A stretch of 64,000 bases of DNA. It comes from CAVVAE01 sp963746185 (GTDB lineage: Bacteria; Actinomycetota; Actinomycetes; Propionibacteriales; Nocardioidaceae). The DNA lies in NCBI GenBank assembly GCA_963746185.1, contig CAVVAE010000004.1:1860001-1924000 (forward strand), given 5' to 3'. Of the stretch, positions 44,082 to 52,906 are shown piece by piece. How positions within the stretch are numbered: position 1 is the first letter of the stretch; each line of letters starts with the position of its first letter. The translations under genes and the position numbers were made by a program. The notes under the pieces were generated by a model. The model did no database searches. It saw only the letters and a program-made list of their open reading frames with translations, and had not been told where the DNA came from.

Positions 44082-44939
44082 ATGGAAAGCCGTAATCCGA
44101 TTCTCAACAACAGCAATACCTTCAACGGTCAGGCTGCTGCGAACTATGGCAATCAGGGTTACCCAGCCGGTGGCCAGGCCTACCAGGGCTATGGGCAGCC
44201 GGGCACCAGCCAAGGCTCCGACCCGTCCACGTGGCAGTACCCGACGGACACAGCAGTCCAGGAGCGGATGACGATCGACTCGGTCGTCGCGCGCACGGCG
44301 ATCACACTGTTCCTCGTCGTGCTGGCAGGTGCCCTCACGTGGGTCTTCCTGCCCGACGGCACCGACGGTGGCGCCAACTATGTCCCGACGGCCTGGATCG
44401 GCGGCGCCCTCGCTGGCGCTGGCCTCGGCCTCGTGCTCAGCTTCAAGCGGGTCATCTCGCCTCCGCTGGTGATGCTCTACGCCGTGGTCCAGGGGGTCTT
44501 CCTCGGTGCCGCGTCAGAGGCGTTCGAGCGGATCTACTCCGGGATCGTGGCGCAGGCGGTGCTCGGCACCGTTGCTGCGTTCATCGCGGTCCTGGCGGCA
44601 TACAAGTTCTTCGACATCCAGGTGACGTCGAGGTTCCGCAAGTGGGTGATCATCGCCGGGATGGGTTTCTTCGTTGTCACGCTTGGCGACTTCATCCTCT
44701 ACCAGTTCGGCGCTGAGATCGGCTTCAACGACCTCGGCGGACTCGGGCTCATCATGAGCTTCGTCGGGCTGGCACTCGGTGTGTTCTACCTGATCCTCGA
44801 CTTCGACATGATCGAGCGGGGAGTCGCGGCCGGAGCACCAGAGCAGGAGTCGTGGCGGGCGGCGTTCGCGCTCACGGCCGCGCTGATCTTGATCTACATC
44901 GAGCTGCTGCGCATCCTCGCGATCATGCGAGGCGACTGA
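44082..44939 (+). CDS. Bax inhibitor-1/YccA family membrane protein
   Basis: 285 residues. A Gln/Gly/Tyr-rich cytoplasmic N-terminus (about 1-55) precedes seven hydrophobic segments. The C-terminal LGVFYLILDFDMIERGVAAG, then AALILIYIELLRILAIM is the hallmark of the actinobacterial branch, including the paired acidic residues proposed for proton/calcium leak. Function in bacteria is not settled. GAGGAGG before the ATG; terminator hairpin after the stop. Confidence 0.9.
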   Translation: MESRNPILNNSNTFNGQAAANYGNQGYPAGGQAYQGYGQPGTSQGSDPSTWQYPTDTAVQERMTIDSVVARTAITLFLVVLAGALTWVFLPDGTDGGANYVPTAWIGGALAGAGLGLVLSFKRVISPPLVMLYAVVQGVFLGAASEAFERIYSGIVAQAVLGTVAAFIAVLAAYKFFDIQVTSRFRKWVIIAGMGFFVVTLGDFILYQFGAEIGFNDLGGLGLIMSFVGLALGVFYLILDFDMIERGVAAGAPEQESWRAAFALTAALILIYIELLRILAIMRGD

Positions 44940-44960
44940 CTGTTCAACACGTAACAAACG

Positions 44961-44989
44961 GAACGGCCCCGGAGTCTCCGGGGCCGTTC
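44961..44989. terminator. Terminator hairpin after the BI-1 family gene
   Basis: GAACGGCCCCGGA and TCCGGGGCCGTTC form a 13-bp stem with a 3-base loop, 22 bases after the stop and 12 bases beyond the stop of the convergent DUF4287 gene. No T-tract. Confidence 0.8.
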
Positions 44990-45001
44990 GTGCTGTGGCG
45001 T

Positions 45002-45232
45002 CTACTCGAAGCTGCGGTGGGCTTTCATCAGGTCGTGCTCGTGCACGATCGCGGTGGCGTGTCCATGCGCGAGGCCGTACTCGTCGCGCAGCCATTGGAC
45101 GCGCTCGTCGAATCGGAGACAACCGGGTCCGTTCTCGAGATGGCCGAACCACTCATGAAGAGGACGACCGGTCGCGTCGGGGATCCGCGCGACCAGCATC
45201 TGATGCGTTTCTTCGGAGTGGTGAAGGGCCAT
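45002..45232 (-). CDS. DUF4287 domain-containing small protein
   Basis: 76 residues: HQMLVARIPDATGRPLHEWF, then RVQWLRDEYGLAHGHATAIV. This HTH-like pattern with G-L-x-H-G-x-A is that of DUF4287, often found alone or before DUF5655 proteins; function unknown. ATG 45232 follows GGGAGGA, so longer frames are rejected. It converges on the BI-1 family gene. Confidence 0.8.
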   Translation of the reverse strand: MALHHSEETHQMLVARIPDATGRPLHEWFGHLENGPGCLRFDERVQWLRDEYGLAHGHATAIVHEHDLMKAHRSFE

Positions 45233-45310
45233 GGTTCCTCCCAGGCTCTCGAGAACGACCTCAGTAGGACGAGCCTGCCTCATCGTCGCGTGCGAGACAA
45301 GCCTTCTCGA

Positions 45311-46369
45311 TCAATTGGTCCGCGAGGTGGCTCCGCCGTCGGTTGACCCGTCGGAATCATCGTGATTGTCGGCCTCGGGCTCGACGTCACCCACCTCAGG
45401 GATGACGTGGCGTCGGCGGTGACGGAGCTCGACCCAGCGGCCGCGGGGTCCGTGTTCGCCACCTCGACGTCGGCGCGAGAGACCTCCGTGCCGGTGCTCT
45501 CGGCGGCCACCGCAGCGGCCCTGGCCAGCGAGAACACACCTTCACCGCGCAGGGCCTCGGGCTCGAGCGCGTCGCCGACTTTGACGCCGACTGCGTCTGC
45601 CACCGATGGCAGCATCGCGGCAGCGCACGCCCGGTAACCGGCTGGCGACGGGATGGAACTGGTCGGGCCCGAACATGTCAGACGGCGAAGCCGCGAACTC
45701 GGGTCCGAGAATGGAGCCGAGCGAGACCGACCGACCGCCGGCCTCGACGATGGCGATGGTCTGCGCGGCGGCGAGCCGCCGGCTCCAATGCCGGGCCACC
45801 TGCCGCAGCGGCGGGGCGACCGGGCGCAGGGTCCCGAGGTCGGGGCAGGTGCCGACCACGACCTGCGTACCAGCGCTGCGAAGGGACTCGACGGCGTCCT
45901 GCAGTGAGCGCACCGACTGCGAGGGCCGCACTTGGTGCGTGACGTCGTTGGTTCCGATGATGATCGCGCAGACTTCCGGGAGTGCTGACAGTGCGCGCGG
46001 GATCTGCTCCTCGAGGTCCGACGTTTGTGCCCCCACCTTCGCGACGGCGTGCAGCGAGACCGGTCGTTGGGCCAAGTTGCACAAGCCAGCTGCGAGAAAG
46101 GCACCGAACGTCTCTTCGGGCACCGTCGCGCCGTAGCCGGCGGCGCCGGAATCGCCGAGGACAGCCAGACTGATCGGCTTACCGAGAAGATGAGTGCCGT
46201 AGAGGCCGCTGGGGTCAGGTGGGTCAGTCTTCGCATTGCCGATGCGCGCTCGGGCGAGCTTGGCCTCGGCGTGCAGGATGCCGTAGAGCGAACCGCCGAT
46301 GAGCCCGAGCCCACCGCCGCCGAAAGCAGCAGCAGCGGCGAGTCTTCTCGCCGAGCCCGCCTTACTCAC
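45311..46369 (-). CDS. SGNH/GDSL hydrolase with two apparent compensating frameshifts
   Basis: Catalytic motifs of an SGNH esterase are intact in the first frame: GDSGAAGYGA (Ser), GTNDVTH (Asn) and GPDQFHP (Asp/His), after an N-terminal membrane anchor (AAAAAFGGGGLGLIGGSLY). After FHP (about 45650) the frame breaks; the expected SPAGYRACAAAMLPSVADAV is one frame over. A second shift near 45450 would return to the original frame and give GRWVELRHRRRHVIPEVGDV and a stop at 45311. Both can be explained by C-run length changes. GTG 46369 has GGGAGGGAG upstream. Neighbour of cbs, as Rv1075c in M. tuberculosis. Confidence 0.7.
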
Positions 46370-46462
46370 CGTGACTCCCTCCCGATCGTGGCCAGCCATG
46401 TTTGGGCCGACCACAGCCCCACCACTGTAGGTGTCCAGTGGACCAGACATAGGCTAATACCC

Positions 46463-47833
46463 GTGGACTATGTGGATTCCCTGATCGACCTCGTCGGCAA
46501 CACGCCTCTGCTCAAGCTCGGCAAAACCACCGACGGCGCGCGCGCCACGGTGCTGGCGAAGATCGAGTACCTCAACCCCGGCGGCTCGGTGAAGGACCGG
46601 ATCGCTGTGCGGATGGTTGAGGCCGCCGAGGAGAGCGGGGAGCTCAAACCAGGTGGAACGATCGTCGAGCCGACGTCCGGAAACACTGGGGTGGGTCTCG
46701 CCATGGTCGCGCAGGCCAAGGGATACCACTGCATCTTCGTCTGCCCAGACAAGGTCAGCGAGGACAAGCGCAACGTGCTCAAGGCGTACGGCGCCGAGGT
46801 AGTCGTCTGCCCCACGGCCGTCGCCCCCGAACACCCGGACAGCTACTACAACGTCTCAGACCGGCTGATGCGTGAGACCAAGGACGCCTGGAAGCCTGAC
46901 CAGTACTCCAACCCCAACAACGCGCGCAGCCACTACGAAACGACCGGTCCTGAGATCTGGCGGCAGACCGATGGCAAAGTCACGCACTTCGTCACCGGCG
47001 TCGGCACAGGCGGCACCATCAGCGGTATCGGCAAGTACCTCAAGGAGGTCTCCGACGGTCGCGTCCAGATCATCGGCGCCGACCCCGAAGGATCGGTGTA
47101 CTCCGGTGGCAGCGGACGCCCCTATCTCGTCGAGGGCGTCGGTGAGGACTTCTGGCCCGATGCCTACGACCGTGACATCGCTGACCGGATCATCGCCGTG
47201 TCCGACAAGGACTCGTTCATGCTGACGCGTCGCCTCGCCATGGAGGAAGCGTTGCTCGTCGGCGGGTCGTCCGGGATGGCTGCCGCGGCGGCCATCAGGC
47301 TCGCGCACGAGCTCGATGATCCCGACGCCGTCGTTGTTGTGCTGTTGCCGGACAGCGGACGTGGCTACCTGACGAAGGTCTTCGACGATGGATGGTTGGC
47401 GCAGTACGGCTTCCTCGACCGGCCCGAGGCGTTGACGGTGGGCGATGTCTTGCGTGGCAAGGACGGCCGGCTGCCTGACCTGGTGCACACCCATCCCAAC
47501 GAGACGATTGCCGAGGCGGTAGCCATCTTGCGCGAGTACGGCGTCTCACAGATGCCCGTCGTACTCGCTGAACCACCGGTGATGGCCGCCGAGGTGGCCG
47601 GGTCGGTCAGTGAACGCGATGTGCTCGAAGCGCTGTACGCCGGCACCGCACGTCTCGTCGACGCCGTTGGCGACCACATGGGCCCGCCGCTGCCGACGAT
47701 CGGAGCGGGTGAGCCGGTCTCGGCGGCCGTCGACCGGCTCCATGAAGCTGACGCGGTGCTCGTGCAGGACGACGGCAAACCGGTCGGGGTGCTGACCCGC
47801 CAAGACCTACTGGGCTTCATCGCCTCGTCCTGA
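46463..47833 (+). CDS. cbs: Cystathionine beta-synthase
   Basis: About 456 residues. PLP domain with LVGNTPLLKLGK, the Schiff-base Lys in GGSVKDRIAVRM, EPTSGNTGVGLAM and TGVGTGGTISGIGKY. A C-terminal pair of CBS domains (about 335-456) ends in PVGVLTRQDLLGFI. Condenses serine (or O-acetylserine) with homocysteine in transsulfuration; CBS domains suggest ligand control. Start GTG 46463, or GTG 46472. Divergent from the SGNH hydrolase gene. Confidence 0.94.
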   Translation: MDYVDSLIDLVGNTPLLKLGKTTDGARATVLAKIEYLNPGGSVKDRIAVRMVEAAEESGELKPGGTIVEPTSGNTGVGLAMVAQAKGYHCIFVCPDKVSEDKRNVLKAYGAEVVVCPTAVAPEHPDSYYNVSDRLMRETKDAWKPDQYSNPNNARSHYETTGPEIWRQTDGKVTHFVTGVGTGGTISGIGKYLKEVSDGRVQIIGADPEGSVYSGGSGRPYLVEGVGEDFWPDAYDRDIADRIIAVSDKDSFMLTRRLAMEEALLVGGSSGMAAAAAIRLAHELDDPDAVVVVLLPDSGRGYLTKVFDDGWLAQYGFLDRPEALTVGDVLRGKDGRLPDLVHTHPNETIAEAVAILREYGVSQMPVVLAEPPVMAAEVAGSVSERDVLEALYAGTARLVDAVGDHMGPPLPTIGAGEPVSAAVDRLHEADAVLVQDDGKPVGVLTRQDLLGFIASS

Positions 47834-47887
47834 CCGACTTGTCAGAACCTCATCGGGTCTTAGCCCTCCCTACTTCTGACAAGTCGG
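47834..47887. terminator. Long inverted repeat between convergent cbs and gluD
   Basis: CCGACTTGTCAGA (47834-47846) and TCTGACAAGTCGG (47875-47887) are perfect 13-bp arms around 28 bases. They exactly fill the gap between the two stop codons and should act as a terminator in both directions. Confidence 0.7.
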
Positions 47888-48736
47888 CTACTGGCCGCCG
47901 CCGCCACCCAACTCGCCGACGTTGACGCGGCTCACCTCGTCGGTGGACATGCCCCGACGGGAGAGTCGGCGCTCGACGTACTGGGCGAGCTTCGACAGTC
48001 CGTAGTTGATCACGATGAAGACGACGGCGACCGAGGCGTAGGTAAGCACGGTCCCGTTGTCGACGAACTGCGCGACCGTCCGGGCGCGCCTCACGATCTC
48101 GTCGTACACCACGATGGCACCCAGCGACGTGTCCTTGAACACGATGACGCACTGGCTGATGATCGCGGGCAACATGAACCGCACGGCCTGGGGCATCAAG
48201 ATCATGCTCATCACCTGTGACTTGCGCATGCCGATCGCGTACGCCGCCTCGGACTGACCCTTCTGCACGGCCTCGACCCCGGCACGGAACACTTCCGCCA
48301 GGACCGATCCGTTGTAGAGGATGAGCGCGACCACGACAGCCAGCAGGGTCACGTCCAGGAAGAAGGCAAAGTAGAGGTACACCATCAGCAAGACGAGTGG
48401 GATAGCGCGGAATACTTGGATGAACGCGACGGCTGGCAGCCGGACTACGGCATGGTCAGACAGACGTGCGACCGCAAGCGCGGCACCCAGCACCAACGAG
48501 CCGACGATGGCCAAGCCGGCAGCCTTGAAGTTGTTGAGGAGCCCTTCCCACAGATACTTGACGTTCCGGTTCTGGAAAACGTCGTTGAACACCTGTGCGG
48601 TCAGCACCTCTTCCTCGACGAGCTTCCGCACAGCGAGCGCAACGAGTGCGGCCAACACGAGGAGTGCGACGGCCGAGTAGATGCGATGTCGTCTCCGAGC
48701 CCTCGGGCCGGGCGCGTCGAAGAGGATCGTGCTCAT
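47888..48736 (-). CDS. gluD: Glutamate ABC transporter permease GluD
   Basis: 282 residues, HisM-type permease of the polar amino acid class. N-terminal basic segment and TM1, then VIQVFRAIPLVLL-like sequence FIQVFRAIPLVLLMVYLYFA, and the EAA loop SEAAYAIGMRKSQVMSMILM, then PQAVRFMLPAI, which contacts the ATPase. With GluC it forms the channel. ATGA overlap with gluC. Confidence 0.9.
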   Translation of the reverse strand: MSTILFDAPGPRARRRHRIYSAVALLVLAALVALAVRKLVEEEVLTAQVFNDVFQNRNVKYLWEGLLNNFKAAGLAIVGSLVLGAALAVARLSDHAVVRLPAVAFIQVFRAIPLVLLMVYLYFAFFLDVTLLAVVVALILYNGSVLAEVFRAGVEAVQKGQSEAAYAIGMRKSQVMSMILMPQAVRFMLPAIISQCVIVFKDTSLGAIVVYDEIVRRARTVAQFVDNGTVLTYASVAVVFIVINYGLSKLAQYVERRLSRRGMSTDEVSRVNVGELGGGGGQ

Positions 48737-49401
48737 CGCACCCTCACCACCCGACGCTCGAGTGCATGTCCGATGAGGGCGATCCCCCAGACGATGATGA
48801 CGAATCCCATCGCGAAGCCGATGAAGATCGTCGTCTGCTCACTGGCGTTGTCATTCGTCAGCTTCTTCATCTGGAACGTGGCTTCAGTGACGCCCACTGC
48901 CAGCGCCACGCTGGTGTTCTTGGCCAGTGAGATGTAGGTGCTGGTCAGTGGTGGGATCGCGGCGCGGAACGCTTGAGGAAGGATGACCTCGCGCATCGAC
49001 TGCGTGAAGGTCATCCCGATGGCGCGTGCCGCCTCTGCCTGGCCGAGCGGGATCGCGTTGACGCCCGACCGGAGCGCTTCACAGACGAATGCCGCGGCGT
49101 ACAGACCGAGTCCGACCGTCGCGGCGATGAAGAAGAAGTCGTAGTAGTTGTTGATCGAGTAGTTGAACCCCAGCTGGGGGAAGGCGTCCCGGAAGAGGAA
49201 CAGGATCAGCAGTAACGGCGTGTTGCGTACGACGTTGATGTAGCTCGTACCGGCGCCGCGCAAGATCGCGATCGGCGACACCCGCATCGCGACCAGAACG
49301 GTGCCGAGCACGGCCGCGATCACGCCAGAGAACAGCAGCAGCCACAGCGTGACGATGAATCCGTCGAGGATGTCGGCGAAGTTGTCGATCAGGACTTGCA
49401 T
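48733..49401 (-). CDS. gluC: Glutamate ABC transporter permease GluC
   Basis: 222 residues, five membrane segments. SYINVVRNTPLLLILFLF and the EAA loop EAARAIGMTFTQSMREVILP, then QAFRAAIPPLTSTYISLAKN are typical of the GltK/GlnP family. Partner of GluD. It lies 73 bases after gluB. Confidence 0.9.
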   Translation of the reverse strand: MQVLIDNFADILDGFIVTLWLLLFSGVIAAVLGTVLVAMRVSPIAILRGAGTSYINVVRNTPLLLILFLFRDAFPQLGFNYSINNYYDFFFIAATVGLGLYAAAFVCEALRSGVNAIPLGQAEAARAIGMTFTQSMREVILPQAFRAAIPPLTSTYISLAKNTSVALAVGVTEATFQMKKLTNDNASEQTTIFIGFAMGFVIIVWGIALIGHALERRVVRVR

Positions 49402-49474
49402 GGGGCGATGTCACCTCACGTGTAGACGAAGATCGGTGGCCGACGCGGGCGACGGCCACCGATCATCGTGACGG

Positions 49475-50359
49475 TTAGAGGCAGGGATCCATCTCCGGTG
49501 GTTCTGGCGTTTCGACGCCGGACTTGCCGAGCGTGTTCTCGAACGCCGTCTCCCAGGTGCCGTCGTCCTGTGCCGCCTTGATGGTGTCGGTGATGAACTC
49601 GCACATCTCGGTGTCGCCGAGCGTGTAGCCGACGCCGTAACGCTCTTCACTGAACGGCTCGCCGACGACCTGGAGCTCATCGGGGTCTTCGGCCTCGTAG
49701 CCAAGCAGGATCGCGCCGTCAGTGGTCACAGCATCAACGGTGCTGTTCTTGAGCTGGTCTACACACTCGGAGTACGTGCCGAGCGGCACTGGGTCAGCGC
49801 CGTACTCGTCTTGTGCGGTGGCTAGCGATGTAGACCCCTCGACCGAGCAGACCTTGATCCCTGCAAGGTCATCAGGTCCGGTGATCGTCTCCGCGTCCTC
49901 CTCGCGCACCAGCAGTTGCTGGCCGGTCACGTAGTAAGGACCGGCCTGGCCGACGATCTCACGCCGGTCGTCTGTGATCGAGTACGACGCGATCACCAGG
50001 TCGACCTTGCCTGACTCGAGGAACGGCTCGCGGTTGTCGGAGATCGTCTCGAGCCATTCGATGTCGCTGTCCTCGATGCCGAGAGCACCGGCGAGAATGC
50101 GGCCGATCTCGATGTCGAAGCCCTCGGGGGCGTCGGCGCCTGGCTCGAGGTTGCCGATGCCGGGCTGGTCGATCTTGACGCCGATGGTGATCTTGCCCGC
50201 GTCAGCAAGTTCCGCCATCGTCGTACCAGAGTCGAACGTCGGATCTTCTTCGACGGCTACATCGGTTTCGTCGCCAGAGCCTTCGTCGTCACCACAGGCG
50301 GCGAGTGAGAGGGCCAGTACAGCGGCGGCCCCTAGTGCTTTGAATCGTGTGATTCGCAT
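49475..50359 (-). CDS. gluB: Glutamate-binding lipoprotein GluB
   Basis: 294 residues. Signal with lipobox LSLAAC (Cys about residue 22), then a family 3 solute-binding domain: ITIGVKIDQPGIGNLEPG, GFDIEIGRILAGALG, VDLVIASYSITDDRREIVGQ and AGIKVCSVEGSTSLA. Captures glutamate (or a related acidic amino acid) outside the membrane. Confidence 0.92.
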   Translation of the reverse strand: MRITRFKALGAAAVLALSLAACGDDEGSGDETDVAVEEDPTFDSGTTMAELADAGKITIGVKIDQPGIGNLEPGADAPEGFDIEIGRILAGALGIEDSDIEWLETISDNREPFLESGKVDLVIASYSITDDRREIVGQAGPYYVTGQQLLVREEDAETITGPDDLAGIKVCSVEGSTSLATAQDEYGADPVPLGTYSECVDQLKNSTVDAVTTDGAILLGYEAEDPDELQVVGEPFSEERYGVGYTLGDTEMCEFITDTIKAAQDDGTWETAFENTLGKSGVETPEPPEMDPCL

Positions 50360-50453
50360 GGTGCATTACCCCTTGTCGGTGCGCCGGGCGTGTCCGGCGG
50401 TCGCTACGTATCTTCGGTCCGGATGCTGCTCATCTGTTTGTCGGCGGCGGCGG

Positions 50454-51236
50454 TCAGTGCTGAAGAACCTTGCCAAGGAAGTCCTTGGCGCGATCCGACC
50501 GAGGGTTGGTGAAGAACTCCTCGGGTGTTGCTTCCTCGACGATCTTGCCGTCGTCCATGAACACGACGCGATTCGCGGCGGTGCGTGCGAACCCCATCTC
50601 GTGCGTGACGACCACCATGGTCATGCCGTCCTTGGCCAACCCGACCATCACGTCGAGGACTTCTTTGATCATCTCCGGGTCGAGCGCGGAGGTGGGCTCG
50701 TCGAACAGCATCAACTTCGGCCGCATCGCGAGCGCGCGAGCAATCGCCACGCGCTGTTGCTGGCCCCCGGAGAGCTGCGCGGGATACTTGTTGGCTTGCT
50801 CCGTGACGCCGACGCGGGCGAGCAGATCCTCTGCCTGCTTCTTGGCCTCGTTGGAGTTCGTGCCGCGCACCTTGATGGGGCCCAGGGTGATGTTCTGCAA
50901 CACGGTCTTGTGGGCGAACAGGTTGAACGACTGGAAGACCATGCCGACCTCTGAGCGCAGCTGCGCGAGCTCTTTGCCTTCCTCGGGCAATGGCTTGCCA
51001 TCGAGGCGGATCTCACCCTTCTCGATGGGTTCGAGCCGGTTGATCGCCCTGCACAGCGTCGACTTTCCCGAACCAGAAGGCCCGATCACGACGACGACTT
51101 CACCACGGGCGATGTCGAGGTTGATGTCCTGGAGGACGTGGAGGTCGCCGAACCACTTGTTGACGTCTTGCAAGGAGACAAGAGGCTCGGCGTCGGAGTG
51201 CGGCGAGGCGGGACTATCTGCGGAGGCATCAGCCAT
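50454..51236 (-). CDS. gluA: Glutamate ABC transporter ATP-binding protein GluA
   Basis: 260 residues. Walker A GPSGSGKSTLCRAI, Q-loop VFQSFNLFAHKTV, signature LSGGQQQRVAIARALAM, Walker B LMLFDEPTSALDPE and H-loop VVVTHEMGFA. First gene of gluABCD on the minus strand; 94 bases separate it from gluB. Confidence 0.94.
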   Translation of the reverse strand: MADASADSPASPHSDAEPLVSLQDVNKWFGDLHVLQDINLDIARGEVVVVIGPSGSGKSTLCRAINRLEPIEKGEIRLDGKPLPEEGKELAQLRSEVGMVFQSFNLFAHKTVLQNITLGPIKVRGTNSNEAKKQAEDLLARVGVTEQANKYPAQLSGGQQQRVAIARALAMRPKLMLFDEPTSALDPEMIKEVLDVMVGLAKDGMTMVVVTHEMGFARTAANRVVFMDDGKIVEEATPEEFFTNPRSDRAKDFLGKVLQH

Positions 51237-51301
51237 GCTTCAACCTAGCCGACTCAGTCAGGCGATTTCCACCACGAGGCGACAGACCAGGCTGAATGTG
51301 G

Positions 51302-52807
51302 TCACGCGCTGACGCGCTCCGCCGCCGTCGCAGTCTCCGGCTGGGTCGTGTCGATGAACCTGAAGTCGTCGGCGTCGAGCTTGCGCGTCTCGAGCCAGTA
51401 CTTCCAGGTGAAGTGCGGCCAGATCGCGTAGTTGCGGCCGTTCTCATCCATGTACCAGCTCTTGCATCCGGACTCCCACACTGTGTCGGAGAGCCGCGTC
51501 TGCACACGGTCAACGAAGTCCTGCTCCGTGTCGGGACGCACCTCCATGTAGATCGCCCTGGACTGGTCGAGCCGGTCAAGGGCCTGGACGACGTACCGCA
51601 CCTGCGACTCGACCATGAACACGACCGAGCTGTGGCCGAGGCCGGTGTTCGGGCCGAGCAGGAGGAACAGGTTCGGGAACCCGGCCATGGTCATACCGAG
51701 GTGAGCGCCCCGGCCGCGGTGATCCCACACGTCATTGAGCTCGGCGCCCTCGCGTCCGACGATCTTCATGTGGGTGAGGTTGCCGCTCACCTGGAATCCG
51801 GTCCCGAAGATGATCGTGTCGGCCTCACGTTCGGTGCCGTCCGTGGCGACGACGCTGCGCTCCTTGACCCGGGCGATGCCGTTGGTGACGACATCGACGT
51901 TGCTTTGAGTGAGTGCTGGGTAGAAGTCGTTCGCCAGCAGGATGCGCTTGCACCCGATCTGGTAGTCCGGGGTCAGCTTGGCGCGCAGCTCCGGGTCAGC
52001 GATCTGCTTGGCCAGGTGTCGTCTCGCCGACACCTCGAGGAACTTCATCGCCTTGGGCGTGAGAGCGAAGCCGACCCCGCGGGCCTCGAGCGCCCAGTAC
52101 ACGAAGCTGCGCACCGCGCGCTGCGCCGCCGGGTGCTTCTCGTAGAAGCGCTTCTCCTTCCGCGGAATGACGCGGTCAGGCTTGGGCGTGACCCAGGCTG
52201 GGGTGCGCTGGTAGAGGTCGAGCTGCTCCACCTGCGGTTGGATCTGCGGGACGAACTGGATCGCGCTGGCTCCGGTGCCGATGACAGCCACCTTGCGCCC
52301 CGTCAGGTCGTGATCGTGATTCCACCGCGCGGAGTGGAACGTCGTACCCGTGAAGTCCTCGATGCCTGGGAGGTCAGGGATGTTCGGGACGTGAAGCGCC
52401 CCGACTCCCGCCACTAGAGCGCGACCACGCACGGTCTCGCCGCCGTTCACCTCGACATCCCACATGCCCTCCGTCTCGTCGAAACGCGCGCCCGTGACTT
52501 CGGCGTCGTAGCGGATGTGGGGGGCTAGGTCGTACTTCTTGACGCAGTGGCGAAGGTAGTCCCAGATCTCGTCCTGGGGGGAGAACATTCGGGTCCACCG
52601 CGGGTTCTGCTCGAACGAGAAGGAGTAGAGGTACGACGGCACGTCACACGCGCAGCCGGGGTAGGTGTTGTCGCGCCACGTGCCGCCGAGGTCTGCGTCC
52701 TTCTCGAGAATGACGAAGTCGTGGCGGCCGGCCTGCTTGAGCTTGATGCCCATTCCGATCCCGGCGAATCCGGAGCCGATGATGACGACGTCTTTCGCAG
52801 CGGTCAT
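51302..52807 (-). CDS. Flavin-containing (Baeyer-Villiger type) monooxygenase
   Basis: About 501 residues. FAD motif VVIIGSGFAGIGMGIKLKQA, NADPH motif VAVIGTGASAIQFVPQI, and the BVMO fingerprint as FTGTTFHSARWNHD (F-x-G-x3-H-x3-W). Likely inserts oxygen next to a ketone or oxidises S/N of a hydrophobic substrate, using NADPH and O2. ATG 52807 is the start. Divergent from an LLM-type oxidoreductase across a 99-base gap with a short GTAAC-N5-GTTAC dyad (52817-52831). Confidence 0.9.
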   Translation of the reverse strand: MTAAKDVVIIGSGFAGIGMGIKLKQAGRHDFVILEKDADLGGTWRDNTYPGCACDVPSYLYSFSFEQNPRWTRMFSPQDEIWDYLRHCVKKYDLAPHIRYDAEVTGARFDETEGMWDVEVNGGETVRGRALVAGVGALHVPNIPDLPGIEDFTGTTFHSARWNHDHDLTGRKVAVIGTGASAIQFVPQIQPQVEQLDLYQRTPAWVTPKPDRVIPRKEKRFYEKHPAAQRAVRSFVYWALEARGVGFALTPKAMKFLEVSARRHLAKQIADPELRAKLTPDYQIGCKRILLANDFYPALTQSNVDVVTNGIARVKERSVVATDGTEREADTIIFGTGFQVSGNLTHMKIVGREGAELNDVWDHRGRGAHLGMTMAGFPNLFLLLGPNTGLGHSSVVFMVESQVRYVVQALDRLDQSRAIYMEVRPDTEQDFVDRVQTRLSDTVWESGCKSWYMDENGRNYAIWPHFTWKYWLETRKLDADDFRFIDTTQPETATAAERVSA

Positions 52808-52906
52808 CGGCAAACCGTAACACCGAGTTACACTGTCCGACCACGTGACGTCCCCCACCATCTGCCCCACCCGCGGCTTGTCGGACCCGGTGATTAGGGT
52901 GCCGCT

